Shown: piece by piece, positions 16,738 to 25,691 of the stretch | How the letters are laid out: every line of letters starts with the position of its first letter | Numbering within the stretch: the first letter of the stretch is position 1 | Assembly: GCA_900540785.1 (NCBI GenBank) | Contig: UQHF01000031.1 | Span: 1 to 43,566 of the forward strand | Direction: 5' to 3' | Source of the DNA: an uncultured Blautia sp. | Lineage (GTDB): Bacteria; Bacillota; Clostridia; Lachnospirales; Lachnospiraceae | DNA length: 43,566 nt | Notes under the pieces: model-generated | Told to the model about the DNA's origin: nothing | What the model saw: only the letters and a program-made list of their open reading frames with translations | The model's database searches: none | Translations under genes and position numbers: made by a program

Positions 16738-17996
16738 TGAGCAGATTAATGATCATCGGCTGCGGCGGAGTTGCCTCTGTAGCCGTACACAAATGCTGTC
16801 AGAACAGTGAGGTTTTTGAGGAGATTATGATTGCAAGCCGCACGGTTTCCAAGTGCGATGCCTTAAAGGAGAAGCTTGCGCCGACAACAAAGACAAAGAT
16901 TACAACTGCGCAGGTAGACGCGGACAATGTGGAGGAACTGACTGCCTTAATTAAGTCTTATAATCCGGATGCAGTTTTAAATGTGGCGCTTCCATATCAG
17001 GATCTTACCATCATGGATGCCTGTCTTGCAGCGGGTGTTCACTATATTGATACGGCAAACTATGAGGCGGAAAACACAGAGGATCCGGAATGGAGAGCCG
17101 TTTATGAAGAGAGATGCAAACGCCTTGGCTTTACGGCATACTTTGATTATTCTTGGCAGTGGGCATATAAAGAGCGTTTTGAAAAAGCCGGTCTTACCGC
17201 GCTTCTCGGAACAGGCTTTGACCCTGGTGTAACAAGCGTATTTACTGCATACGCGCTGAAACATTATTTTGATGAAATCCATACCATTGATATTCTGGAC
17301 TGCAACGGCGGCGATCACGGCTATCCGTTTGCAACAAACTTCAATCCGGAGATCAATTTAAGAGAAGTATCCGCTCCGGGCTCCTACTGGGAGAATGGAA
17401 AATGGGTGGAAATCCCGCCTATGAGCATTAAGAGAGAGTATAATTTTGAAGGTGTTGGAGAAAAAGATATGTATCTTCTTCACCATGAGGAAATTGAAGC
17501 CCTCGCAAAGAATATTCCGGGCGTAAAGAGGATCCGTTTCTTTATGACATTTGGACAGAGCTACTTAACACATATGAAATGTCTGGAAAACGTGGGAATG
17601 CTTTCTACCACACCGGTTGAATTTAACGGACAGCAGATCGTGCCGATCCAGTTCTTAAAAGAGCTTCTTCCGGACCCGGCTTCCTTAGGACCGAGAACCG
17701 TTGGAAAAACAAATATCGGCTGTATCTTTACAGGAGTGAAGGACGGAAAAGAAAAGAGCATCTATATTTACAATGTCTGCGACCATCAGGAATGCTACAA
17801 AGAAGTGGAATCCCAGGCGATTTCCTATACAACAGGCGTTCCGGCAATGATCGGTTCCATGCTTGTAGTATCCGGTCTCTGGAATAAACCGGGCGTATTT
17901 ACAACAGACGAGTTCGATCCGGATCCATACATGGAAGCTCTGAACCGTTGGGGACTTCCGTGGGTTGTGGAAGAAAATCCGGTTCTCGTGCCATGA
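16737..17996 (+). CDS. carboxy(nor)spermidine dehydrogenase, saccharopine-dehydrogenase family
   Basis: This 419-residue protein has an N-terminal NADP-binding Rossmann motif (LMIIGCGGVASVAVHKC) and the central GFDPGVTSVFTAYA region typical of saccharopine dehydrogenase-like enzymes. With nspC directly downstream, it should condense aspartate semialdehyde with putrescine and reduce the product to carboxyspermidine. It starts on the last base of the speE stop codon (TAATG), and its own stop overlaps the nspC start (ATGA). Translational coupling across the operon is therefore likely. Confidence 0.92.
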   Translation: MSRLMIIGCGGVASVAVHKCCQNSEVFEEIMIASRTVSKCDALKEKLAPTTKTKITTAQVDADNVEELTALIKSYNPDAVLNVALPYQDLTIMDACLAAGVHYIDTANYEAENTEDPEWRAVYEERCKRLGFTAYFDYSWQWAYKERFEKAGLTALLGTGFDPGVTSVFTAYALKHYFDEIHTIDILDCNGGDHGYPFATNFNPEINLREVSAPGSYWENGKWVEIPPMSIKREYNFEGVGEKDMYLLHHEEIEALAKNIPGVKRIRFFMTFGQSYLTHMKCLENVGMLSTTPVEFNGQQIVPIQFLKELLPDPASLGPRTVGKTNIGCIFTGVKDGKEKSIYIYNVCDHQECYKEVESQAISYTTGVPAMIGSMLVVSGLWNKPGVFTTDEFDPDPYMEALNRWGLPWVVEENPVLVP

Positions 17997-19135
17997 GAAT
18001 AAATGAACTTCCTACACCGGCATATGTGCTGGACGAAAAAAAGCTGAAAGAAAATCTGGAAATTCTCCGTATGGTGGAGGAAAAAGCAGGGTGCAGCATT
18101 CTTCTTGCACAGAAGGCGTTTTCCATGTTCTGTACATACCCTCTCATCGGAGAATATCTTTCCGGTACAACAGCAAGCGGTCTTTATGAGGCGAGACTGG
18201 GAAAAGAGGAAATGGGAAAAGAAAACCATGTGTTTTCTCCTGCGTACAGAGAAGAGGAAATTGACGAAATTGCAGAAATCTGCGACCATGTGATTTTCAA
18301 TTCTTTTTCGCAGCTTCGGAAATATAAGGAGAGATGCAAGGGGAAAACAAGCATAGGTCTTCGCATCAATCCGGAATGCTCCACACAGGAAGACCATGCC
18401 ATTTACGATCCCTGCGCTACCGGTTCCAGACTTGGAATTACTCTTGCAAATTTTCTGAAAGAGGTGGAAGCGGAGCCTTCTCTTCTTGAGGGAGTAGAAG
18501 GACTTCATTTCCATACGCTCTGCGAGCAGAATGCAGACGCGCTGGAAATTACTCTGAAGGCTGTGGAGGAAAAATTCGGTCCTTATCTGAAAAAAATGAA
18601 GTGGCTGAATATGGGCGGCGGTCATCATATTACAAGAGAGGATTATGATGTGGACTGCCTGATCCGGTGCGTCCGCTATATGCGGGACACATACGGTGTA
18701 AAGGTGTACCTTGAGCCGGGAGAGGCAGTTGCCTTAAACGCAGGCTATCTTGTGACAGAGGTCATGGACGTGGTAGAAAACGGAATGAAAATTCTGATTC
18801 TGGACGCTTCCGCAGCCTGTCATATGCCTGACGTTCTGGAAATGCCGTACCGTCCGCCCCTTTATGGGAGCGGGCTTGCAGGAGAGAAAGCTCACACCTA
18901 CCGCCTTTCTTCCTGCACCTGCCTTGCAGGAGATGTGATCGGAGATTACTCCTTTGACAGAGAAATCCTTCCGGGAGACAAGATGTATTTTCAGGATATG
19001 GCAATTTACTCTATGGTAAAAAATAATACCTTTAACGGAATCGGTCTTCCCGCTCTGGCAGTGATGGACGAAGAAAAAAACTGTAAAATCGTGAAGCAGT
19101 TTGGCTATAAAGATTTTAAAGAAAGGCTGTCATAA
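17993..19135 (+). CDS. nspC: carboxynorspermidine/carboxyspermidine decarboxylase
   Basis: This 380-residue fold-type III (alanine racemase-like) PLP decarboxylase has the cofactor lysine Lys41 in LLAQKAFSMF. It also has a Gly-rich phosphate-binding stretch (MNMGGGHH in WLNMGGGHHITRED) and a C-terminal CLAGDVIGDYSF motif. It removes the carboxyl group from carboxyspermidine to give spermidine. The start chosen is the ATG overlapping the previous stop codon; an earlier in-frame start would overlap the dehydrogenase by about 50 bases and has no ribosome binding site. Confidence 0.93.
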   Translation: MRINELPTPAYVLDEKKLKENLEILRMVEEKAGCSILLAQKAFSMFCTYPLIGEYLSGTTASGLYEARLGKEEMGKENHVFSPAYREEEIDEIAEICDHVIFNSFSQLRKYKERCKGKTSIGLRINPECSTQEDHAIYDPCATGSRLGITLANFLKEVEAEPSLLEGVEGLHFHTLCEQNADALEITLKAVEEKFGPYLKKMKWLNMGGGHHITREDYDVDCLIRCVRYMRDTYGVKVYLEPGEAVALNAGYLVTEVMDVVENGMKILILDASAACHMPDVLEMPYRPPLYGSGLAGEKAHTYRLSSCTCLAGDVIGDYSFDREILPGDKMYFQDMAIYSMVKNNTFNGIGLPALAVMDEEKNCKIVKQFGYKDFKERLS

Positions 19136-19137
19136 AA

Positions 19138-20271
19138 ATGGAGAAATACAAAACCTTTCCGGCAGAGGACGGCTTTCGTATGCCGGGAGAATATGAGGCG
19201 CACAGAGGCTGTGTGATGATCTGGCCAGTGCGCCCCGGTTCCTGGCCTCACGGAGCAGAAGAGGCGCAGAAAACCTTCTCTGAGATTGCGGAAGGAATCG
19301 CAGAGAGCGAGACTGTGTGGCTGCTTGCAGGAAAAGATACAGTGGAAGAGGTACGCTGTATTTTTAAGGAAAACAAAAATATCCAGGTTCTGGAAATTGA
19401 GACGGACGATGCCTGGGCGCGTGATGTAGGGCCGACCTGTGTTGTAAATGATAAGGGCAGTGTGCGCGGTATTGACTGGCAGTTTAACGCCTGGGGCGGA
19501 GAGTACGACGGTCTGTATGCCCACTGGGAAAAAGACAATGAGGCGGCGGAAAAAATCTGCGGCGCCCTTCAGATGGACTGTTATGACGCGCAGCATTTTG
19601 TTCTGGAAGGCGGTTCCATTCACGCAGACGGAGAGGGAACAATTCTTGTGACAGAAGCCTGCCTTTTAAGTCCTGGCAGAAATCCGCAGCTTACAAAAGA
19701 AGAAATCGAAGATACCCTGAAAAAGTATCTTGGAGCAGAAAAGGTAATCTGGCTGCCTCATGGAATTTTCCAGGACGAGACAAACGAACATATTGATAAT
19801 GTGTGTGCTTTTGTTCGTCCGGGGGAGGTAGTTCTCGCATGGACAGACGACAGAGAAGACCCGCAGTGGGCGTTCAGCCAGGCTGCCCTTGAAGTTCTGG
19901 AAAAAGAGAGAGATGCAAGAGGAAGAAAAATAAAGGTACATAAGCTTCCCATTCCCAAAGTTCCTGTGTGTATCACAGAGGAGGAGCTTTCGGGCTTTGC
20001 CTTTGAGGAAGGGGAGGATATGCGGGAGGCGGGAGAGCGCCTTGCCGCAAGCTATGTGAATTTTTATATTTCAAACGGAGGCATACTGATCCCTCAGTTT
20101 GGGGACGAGCATGATAAAACGGCAGTGGAAATTCTCGGGAAGCTTTTTCCGGAGAGAAAGATGATTCCTGTTTACGCCCGTCCTGTGATCGTAGGCGGAG
20201 GAAATATTCACTGTATCACACAGCAGATTCCTCTTGGAAAAATCTCTGATGAAGCAGGTGAAGAAAAATGA
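19138..20271 (+). CDS. aguA: agmatine deiminase
   Basis: This 377-residue pentein-fold hydrolase has the family motifs GCVMIWPVRPGSWP near the N-terminus, DDAWARDVGPT, NAWGGEYDG, and the nucleophile Cys359 in GGGNIHCITQQIP. It converts agmatine to N-carbamoylputrescine and ammonia. It starts two bases after nspC and overlaps aguB by four bases. Placement between the agmatine-forming and putrescine-forming genes supports the assignment. Confidence 0.96.
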   Translation: MEKYKTFPAEDGFRMPGEYEAHRGCVMIWPVRPGSWPHGAEEAQKTFSEIAEGIAESETVWLLAGKDTVEEVRCIFKENKNIQVLEIETDDAWARDVGPTCVVNDKGSVRGIDWQFNAWGGEYDGLYAHWEKDNEAAEKICGALQMDCYDAQHFVLEGGSIHADGEGTILVTEACLLSPGRNPQLTKEEIEDTLKKYLGAEKVIWLPHGIFQDETNEHIDNVCAFVRPGEVVLAWTDDREDPQWAFSQAALEVLEKERDARGRKIKVHKLPIPKVPVCITEEELSGFAFEEGEDMREAGERLAASYVNFYISNGGILIPQFGDEHDKTAVEILGKLFPERKMIPVYARPVIVGGGNIHCITQQIPLGKISDEAGEEK

Positions 20272-21143
20272 GAAATGTAGTAATTGGTACTGTGCAGATG
20301 CAGTGCGGCAAAAGTGTACAGGAAAATATAGAAAAGGCAGACTTTATGGTGCGTAAGGCAGCAGAGCAGGGTGCGAATGTCATTCTCCTGCCGGAGCTTT
20401 TTGAAAGACCGTATTTCTGTCAGGAAAGAAGATATTCTTACTATTCTTATGCAAAGCTGCTTCTGGAAAACGATGCAGTGCGCCATTTTAAAAATGTGGC
20501 AAAGGAACTTGGCGTGGTGCTGCCTGTAAGCTTTTATGAAAAAGACGGAAACGTGCTTTATAACAGTGCGGCAATGATTGACGCAGACGGAGAAATCCTT
20601 GGAGTTTACAGAAAAACGCACATTCCAGATGACCACTATTACCAGGAGAAATTTTATTTTACTCCGGGAAATACAGGATTTACAGTGTGGAATACCCGCT
20701 TTGGAAAAGTAGGCGTGGGAATCTGCTGGGATCAGTGGTTTCCGGAAACAGCAAGATGTCTTGCCTTAAACGGCGCAGAAATGATCCTTTATCCTACAGC
20801 CATCGGAAGCGAGCCGATTTTAAACTGTGACAGTATGCCGCACTGGAGACGGTGTATGCAGGGACACGCAGGAAGCAATCTTCTTCCTGTTGCCGCCGCA
20901 AACAGGATCGGGCTGGAAGTCGTAGAGCCGGATACAGAAAACGGCGGACAGAGCTCCTCTCTTCTTTTTTACGGTTCTTCCTTTATTACAGACGAGACAG
21001 GAGAATTGAAAGCGTCTGCTTCAAGGGATAAAGAAGAAGTTCTGACTGCTTCCTTTGACCTGGACGAGGTGGCGGAAAATAGAATGAGCTGGGGGCTTTT
21101 CCGTGATAGAAGACCTCATTGTTACGGTAAGATAACAGATTAA
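20268..21143 (+). CDS. aguB: N-carbamoylputrescine amidase
   Basis: This 291-residue nitrilase-superfamily enzyme has the catalytic triad Glu43 (LLPELFERPYFC), Lys116 (YRKTHIPDDHYY) and Cys153 (GVGICWDQWFPE). The LFERPYFCQ and DQWFPE contexts are characteristic of AguB. It hydrolyses N-carbamoylputrescine to putrescine, CO2 and ammonia, supplying putrescine to the spermidine genes upstream. It is the last gene of the operon and is followed by a convergent terminator. Confidence 0.96.
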   Translation: MRNVVIGTVQMQCGKSVQENIEKADFMVRKAAEQGANVILLPELFERPYFCQERRYSYYSYAKLLLENDAVRHFKNVAKELGVVLPVSFYEKDGNVLYNSAAMIDADGEILGVYRKTHIPDDHYYQEKFYFTPGNTGFTVWNTRFGKVGVGICWDQWFPETARCLALNGAEMILYPTAIGSEPILNCDSMPHWRRCMQGHAGSNLLPVAAANRIGLEVVEPDTENGGQSSSLLFYGSSFITDETGELKASASRDKEEVLTASFDLDEVAENRMSWGLFRDRRPHCYGKITD

Positions 21144-21232
21144 GATGCAGAACTGTTATATAGCAATGTTATGAGTTATATGTTACAAAGAGAAAGTAGT
21201 CGATTTGTAAAGATAATGAATGACTAAAATGA

Positions 21233-21273
21233 AAGCAAGTATGTAAAACAGTTTGATTCTTACATACTTGCTT
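21233..21273. terminator. bidirectional terminator hairpin
   Basis: AAGCAAGTATGTAA and TTACATACTTGCTT form a perfect 14-bp stem with a 13-nt loop between the convergent aguB and deoR-type genes. T-rich sequence is weak on both sides and slightly better on the minus strand, so it probably serves both genes. Confidence 0.75.
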
Positions 21274-21277
21274 AATA

Positions 21278-22021
21278 CTAAAAAACAACACAAATATTCT
21301 GATTTTCCAGTTCGGTCTTTATGGCAGCAGGTATATGCTCATCTGTGATAACTGTTTTGATCTTATCATTAATATTTAACGGAACGATTCCCCGTTTTGA
21401 AAATTTATCACTTTCCGTCAATACAACAACCTGGTCAGATTGTTCTGACATATCACGTACAGCCTGTGCCCGCATCTGATCACGATTTGTAAAACCAATA
21501 GCAGAAGTATAACCATCCGTACCAATAAAATAAAGATCAACGAAAAAATTCTTTGCGCATTGACGAATCATAGGACCAACCATCACCTGTGCGTCCTGCT
21601 GATAAATACCTCCTAAAAGAATAATCTGAAAATTGGATTTACCGCGGATATAGTCGGCAATAAAAGCGCTGTTAGTAATGATCGTCACTTCTTTTTTTTG
21701 ATTCACTAAAGCATCTGCCAGGAGTGCACAGCAGCTGCCGCTTTCAATCATGATGGTATCTCCGTCAGATACAAGTTCAGCTGCTTTTTGAGCAATTTTT
21801 CTTTTTTCTTCATAATGATATGCAATTCTTCCGTTAATATCATCCGGACTGCATAATAAAGCAAAACCGTGTTCTCGTTTTATAATTCCTCTGTGTTCCA
21901 ATGCATCTAAATCTTTTCGAATGGTAACTTGGGAAACACCGAGTTTTTCTGAAAGAACAGACACTTCCATTTTATTTTCATGTATCAGTAATTCTAAAAT
22001 TTTATTTGAACGATTTTTCAT
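21278..22021 (-). CDS. DeoR-family transcriptional regulator
   Basis: This 247-residue protein has an N-terminal DeoR helix-turn-helix at about residues 6-57 (SVLSEKLGVSQVTIRKDLDALE). A C-terminal DeoRC sensor domain (about 75-230) includes the IESGSCCALLADAL and FIGTDGYTSAIGFTN motifs that bind sugar phosphates. Members are usually repressors of adjacent sugar-catabolic genes, released by a phosphorylated intermediate. It lies on the minus strand downstream of the radical-enzyme activase gene. Repeated TTAYGAANGAAA sites in both nearby control regions are candidate operators. Confidence 0.93.
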   Translation of the reverse strand: MKNRSNKILELLIHENKMEVSVLSEKLGVSQVTIRKDLDALEHRGIIKREHGFALLCSPDDINGRIAYHYEEKRKIAQKAAELVSDGDTIMIESGSCCALLADALVNQKKEVTIITNSAFIADYIRGKSNFQIILLGGIYQQDAQVMVGPMIRQCAKNFFVDLYFIGTDGYTSAIGFTNRDQMRAQAVRDMSEQSDQVVVLTESDKFSKRGIVPLNINDKIKTVITDEHIPAAIKTELENQNICVVF

Positions 22022-22088
22022 AAGTTATTTCCTTCTCTTTATTCAATATCATAAGCTTAACACAGATAATGAATTATTTCAATAATTG

Positions 22089-22102
22089 CTTACGAATGAA
22101 AC
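22089..22102. promoter_or_regulatory. candidate DeoR-type operator between activase and regulator genes
   Basis: CTTACGAATGAAAC matches the motif found three more times upstream of the glycyl radical enzyme gene. Its position upstream of the regulator gene suggests autoregulation. The assignment to this regulator is inferred from the recurrence and the location. Confidence 0.5.
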
Positions 22103-22124
22103 AAAAAGTGATTTCAATGATATA

Positions 22125-23039
22125 TTAAAAAAAAGCCTCTATATTCATGTTAAGAATCGTTTTCAGATATTCCTGTAGATCTTCCTTATGTAAAGATGGA
22201 AGATTTTCGTAATCATAAGAATAGTTCAGAAGATGATATTTGTTTTCTCCAAACTGGTGAAAAGGAAGGAGCTGACATCTTTTTGCTCCTGCAAAATGCA
22301 AAGTTTCAGCCAGTTTTACGGCATCTCCCAATGAATCATTAAATCCGGGAATAACGGGGATACGGGGAAGGACTTCTTTTCCTGAAGCTATGGTATATTT
22401 TAGGTTGCTAAGAGGCAGTTCATTTGAAACCCCTGTACCTGATTGATGTATTTTTTGATCCCAATGCTTTACATCGAATAAAACATAATCTACATATTGT
22501 ATTACTTTTTGAAAAACTTCAGGTTTTACAAAGCCTGTGGTTTCACAACAAGTGTGTAGTCCACGTTGCTTCGAAGCCAGAAGCAGCTCTGTAGCAAAAT
22601 CTGGCTGAGAGAAAAATTCCCCGCCGGATAATGTGATTCCACCGCCGCTTTCTTCATAAAAAACCAGATCTTGCATTACAATGTCCATTATTTCCTTGAC
22701 AGTTATTGAGTATCCGTCTGTTTCCAGGGCTTTCTGAGGACATTCAGAAACACATTTTTGACAAAGACTGCACTTGAGCGGGTCAAAGATGATGCGGTTT
22801 TCTTTCAGAGAAACAGCCTGATCAGGACAGATATTCATACAGTGATGACATTGGATGCACTTTTTTTGATTCCATAATATCTGTGGTTTAGCAAGCTGAC
22901 TTTCAGGATTGGCACACCATTTACAACGAAGAGGGCATCCTTTAAAAAAAACTACAGTCCGTATACCTGGACCGTCGTTGACACTGAATTTTTGAATGTT
23001 AAAGATGATTCCGGATTTCCCTTCATTTGCAGATTTCAT
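22125..23039 (-). CDS. glycyl-radical enzyme activating enzyme (radical SAM, PflA/PflC-like)
   Basis: This 304-residue radical SAM protein has the C-x3-C-x2-C cluster motif (Cys35, Cys39, Cys42 in GCPLRCKWC). It also carries two inserted ferredoxin-type 4Fe-4S motifs (CIQCHHCMNICPD at 61-71, CSLCQKCVSECPQ at 90-100), as in activases of non-pyruvate glycyl radical enzymes. It abstracts a hydrogen from the C-terminal glycine of its partner, using S-adenosylmethionine. The ATG at 23039 is chosen because AAAGGAGT lies eight bases upstream; the longer TTG-started version has no ribosome binding site. It is divergent from the radical enzyme gene at 23227. Confidence 0.95.
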   Translation of the reverse strand: MKSANEGKSGIIFNIQKFSVNDGPGIRTVVFFKGCPLRCKWCANPESQLAKPQILWNQKKCIQCHHCMNICPDQAVSLKENRIIFDPLKCSLCQKCVSECPQKALETDGYSITVKEIMDIVMQDLVFYEESGGGITLSGGEFFSQPDFATELLLASKQRGLHTCCETTGFVKPEVFQKVIQYVDYVLFDVKHWDQKIHQSGTGVSNELPLSNLKYTIASGKEVLPRIPVIPGFNDSLGDAVKLAETLHFAGAKRCQLLPFHQFGENKYHLLNYSYDYENLPSLHKEDLQEYLKTILNMNIEAFF

Positions 23040-23107
23040 AGAAACACTCCTTTTACTCAATGATTGTATCTATAGTATATCATATACTGTTAAAGTTTCA
23101 ATAAAAA

Positions 23108-23142
23108 CTTATGAATGAAATTAAAAATAATTATGAAAGAAA
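23108..23142. promoter_or_regulatory. pair of candidate DeoR-type operators upstream of the radical enzyme promoter
   Basis: TTATGAATGAAA (from 23109) and TTATGAAAGAAA (from 23131) are spaced exactly 22 bp, about two helical turns, and lie just upstream of the -35 box at 23149. They share the TTAYGAANGAAA motif with sites at 22089 and 23203. Confidence 0.5.
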
Positions 23143-23148
23143 ATTATA

Positions 23149-23177
23149 TTGACAAAAAATGAAAGTGGATATAGAAT
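23149..23177 (+). promoter_or_regulatory. promoter of the glycyl radical enzyme operon
   Basis: TTGACA (23149-23154), a 17-bp spacer and TAGAAT (23172-23177) lie 50 bases upstream of the start codon. Candidate operators sit directly upstream and just downstream of the predicted transcription start. Confidence 0.75.
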
Positions 23178-23202
23178 AAAATTACAAACAAAGTGAATTT
23201 GA

Positions 23203-23216
23203 CTTACGAACGAAAG
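23203..23216. promoter_or_regulatory. candidate DeoR-type operator downstream of the transcription start
   Basis: CTTACGAACGAAAG lies between the predicted transcription start (about 23184) and the radical enzyme start codon. A bound repressor there would block elongation. It is a strong match to the TTAYGAANGAAA motif. Confidence 0.5.
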
Positions 23217-23226
23217 GGATAATTGT

Positions 23227-25641
23227 ATGGAAAACGCATTACATTTTGGAGCACTGACAAACAGAATGAAAGCATTTCGCGAAGAGGTTCTGGACGAGAA
23301 ACCTTACATTGATGCGGAAAGAGCGGTTTTAGCAACAGAAGCGTATAAGGAAAATCAGAATCAGCCAAGAGTTATGGTGAGAGCTTTGATGTTAAAGAAA
23401 ATCCTGGATCAAATGAGCATTTATATTGAGGATAAAACTTTGATCGTTGGAAACCAGGCGACCAAGAATACCAATGCACCAATTTTTCCAGAATATACTC
23501 TTGAATTTGTATTAAATGAATTAGATCTGTTTGAGAAAAGAGACGGTGATGTATTTTACATCACAGAGGAGACGAAACAGCAGATCAGAGATATTGCGCC
23601 ATTTTGGGATAATAATAATCTCAGGGCAAGAGGTGAAGCGCTTCTTCCAGAAGAAGTCAGCGTATTTATGGAGACAGGCGTCTTTGGTATGGAAGGAAAG
23701 CTGAATGCCGGGGACGCACATCTTGCGGTCAACTATGAAAAGGTACTGGCAGAGGGCTTAAAAGGATATGAACAAAGAGTAAAACGGCTACGGGCGGATC
23801 TGGATTTTACAGTTCCGGAATCAATCGATAAAAATGTTTTTTATAAAGCAGTTTTAATTGTTATTGATGCCGTACATACTTTTGCATTGCGTTATAGTCG
23901 TCTGGCATCAGAGATGGCTGAAAAAGAAACGGATCAGAAAAGAAAAGATGAACTTATGGAAATCAGCAGAATCTGTGCAAAAGTTCCGTATGAACCGGCA
24001 TCTTCTTTTAAAGAAGCAGTACAGGCAGTATGGTTCATTCAGCTGATTCTTCAAATTGAATCCAACGGTCATTCTTTAAGTTATGGACGATTTGATCAGT
24101 ATATGTACCCATATTACAGAAACGACCTGGAAAAGGGCAAGATTACAAAAGAGGAAGCACTGGAATTACTTACCTGTCTTTGGATCAAAACTTTGACTAT
24201 AAATAAAGTAAGATCTCAGGCTCATACTCTTAGTTCTGCAGGTTCTCCGATGTATCAGAATGTGACGATCGGAGGACAGACAACGGATAAAAAGGACGCA
24301 GTCAATCCGCTGAGCTTTCTGGTTCTGCAGTCTGTGGCGCAGACAAGACTTACCCAGCCCAATCTTACCGTCCGTTATCACAAAAATCTGAATAAAGAAT
24401 TTTTTGACGAGTGTATCGAAGTAATGAAACTGGGCTTCGGTATGCCGGCACTGAATAACGATGAAATTATCATTCCATCTTTTATTAACTGGGGAGTAAA
24501 AGAAGAAGATGCGTATAATTACAGTGCTATCGGATGCGTAGAAACAGCGGTTCCGGGAAAATGGGGTTATCGTTGCACAGGAATGTCCTATATTAACTTC
24601 CCAAGAGTACTGCTTTGTGCCATGAATAATGGTGTGGATCTGACCAGTGGAAAAAGATTCACAAAAGGTTATGGTTATTTTACAGAGATGGAAACTTACG
24701 GAGATTTGTTGGCGGCATGGGATAAAACAGTAAGAGAAATGACAAGATACAGCGTGATTGTAGAAAATGCGATCGACAAAGCTTCAGAAAGAGATGTACC
24801 GGATATTTTATGTTCTGCCCTTACGGATGACTGTATCGGAAGAGGCAAGACTATTAAAGAAGGCGGTGCAGTATATGATTTCATCTCCGGTTTACAGGTT
24901 GGCATTGCCAATATGGCAGATTCTCTGGCAGCAATGAAAAAGCTGGTGTATGAAGAAAAGAAAATTACAAAGGAACAGCTTTGGAACGCGATCTTAGATG
25001 ATTTTCAGTCACCGGAAAATAAGAAGATCCAGGAAATTCTGATCAATGAAGCGCCGAAATATGGAAATGATAATGATGCGGTGGATCAGTTGGTTGTAGA
25101 AGCATATGATTCCTATTTGAATGAAATTGAAAAATATCCGAATACAAGATACTACAGAGGTCCGATTGGCGGAATCCGTTATGGCGGAACTTCTTCCATT
25201 AGCGCGAATGTAGGACAGGGAATGGGCACCTGTGCAACTCCAGATGGAAGAAATGCATTTGAACCATTGGCAGAGGGTTGTAGTCCGGCACATAATGCAG
25301 ATAAAAACGGACCTACTGCTGTGTTTAAAAGTGTTTCTAAGCTTCCGACAGAAAAAATCACAGGAGGTGTTCTCCTGAATCAGAAAATGACACCGCAAAT
25401 GCTGTCTACAGAAGAAAATAAACAAAAACTGGAAATGCTGATTCGAGCATTTTTCAACCGCCTGCATGGTTATCATGTACAGTATAACATTGTATCGAGA
25501 GAGACTTTGATTGATGCGCAGGAACATCCTGAAAATCATAAAGATCTGATTGTGCGTGTGGCAGGTTATAGTGCGTTCTTTAATGTGCTTTCAAAAAAAA
25601 CACAGGACGATATTATTGAAAGAACAGAACAGACACTTTAA
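23227..25641 (+). CDS. glycyl radical enzyme, PflD-type (not pyruvate formate-lyase)
   Basis: This 804-residue enzyme has the thiyl-radical cysteine Cys437 and general base Glu439 in AIGCVETAVPGKWGYRC, and the radical glycine Gly780 in VRVAGYSAFF. Pyruvate formate-lyase has two adjacent cysteines at the active site. The C-V-E arrangement here marks a dehydratase/eliminase-type member. The GCVETAVPGKWGYRCTGMS stretch resembles E. coli PflD/YbiW rather than the GCVEP of choline lyase or glycerol dehydratase. Neighbours (activase, fructose-6-phosphate-aldolase-like gene, kinase) match the E. coli pflD/pflC/fsaB grouping. I recall a reported role for such enzymes in opening 1,5-anhydroglucitol 6-phosphate to 1-deoxyfructose 6-phosphate; substrate assignment here is inference. 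Confidence 0.93.
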   Translation: MENALHFGALTNRMKAFREEVLDEKPYIDAERAVLATEAYKENQNQPRVMVRALMLKKILDQMSIYIEDKTLIVGNQATKNTNAPIFPEYTLEFVLNELDLFEKRDGDVFYITEETKQQIRDIAPFWDNNNLRARGEALLPEEVSVFMETGVFGMEGKLNAGDAHLAVNYEKVLAEGLKGYEQRVKRLRADLDFTVPESIDKNVFYKAVLIVIDAVHTFALRYSRLASEMAEKETDQKRKDELMEISRICAKVPYEPASSFKEAVQAVWFIQLILQIESNGHSLSYGRFDQYMYPYYRNDLEKGKITKEEALELLTCLWIKTLTINKVRSQAHTLSSAGSPMYQNVTIGGQTTDKKDAVNPLSFLVLQSVAQTRLTQPNLTVRYHKNLNKEFFDECIEVMKLGFGMPALNNDEIIIPSFINWGVKEEDAYNYSAIGCVETAVPGKWGYRCTGMSYINFPRVLLCAMNNGVDLTSGKRFTKGYGYFTEMETYGDLLAAWDKTVREMTRYSVIVENAIDKASERDVPDILCSALTDDCIGRGKTIKEGGAVYDFISGLQVGIANMADSLAAMKKLVYEEKKITKEQLWNAILDDFQSPENKKIQEILINEAPKYGNDNDAVDQLVVEAYDSYLNEIEKYPNTRYYRGPIGGIRYGGTSSISANVGQGMGTCATPDGRNAFEPLAEGCSPAHNADKNGPTAVFKSVSKLPTEKITGGVLLNQKMTPQMLSTEENKQKLEMLIRAFFNRLHGYHVQYNIVSRETLIDAQEHPENHKDLIVRVAGYSAFFNVLSKKTQDDIIERTEQTL

Positions 25642-25691
25642 AAAATATAGCAAAAATTATGTTCAAAGGGAAAATGGGGAGGAATATCACT

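Noticed and set aside
23227..25641. Pyruvate formate-lyase
   Set aside because: The active site has a single cysteine in GCVE instead of two adjacent cysteines, and the activase has extra ferredoxin motifs, so a non-PFL glycyl radical enzyme is more likely.
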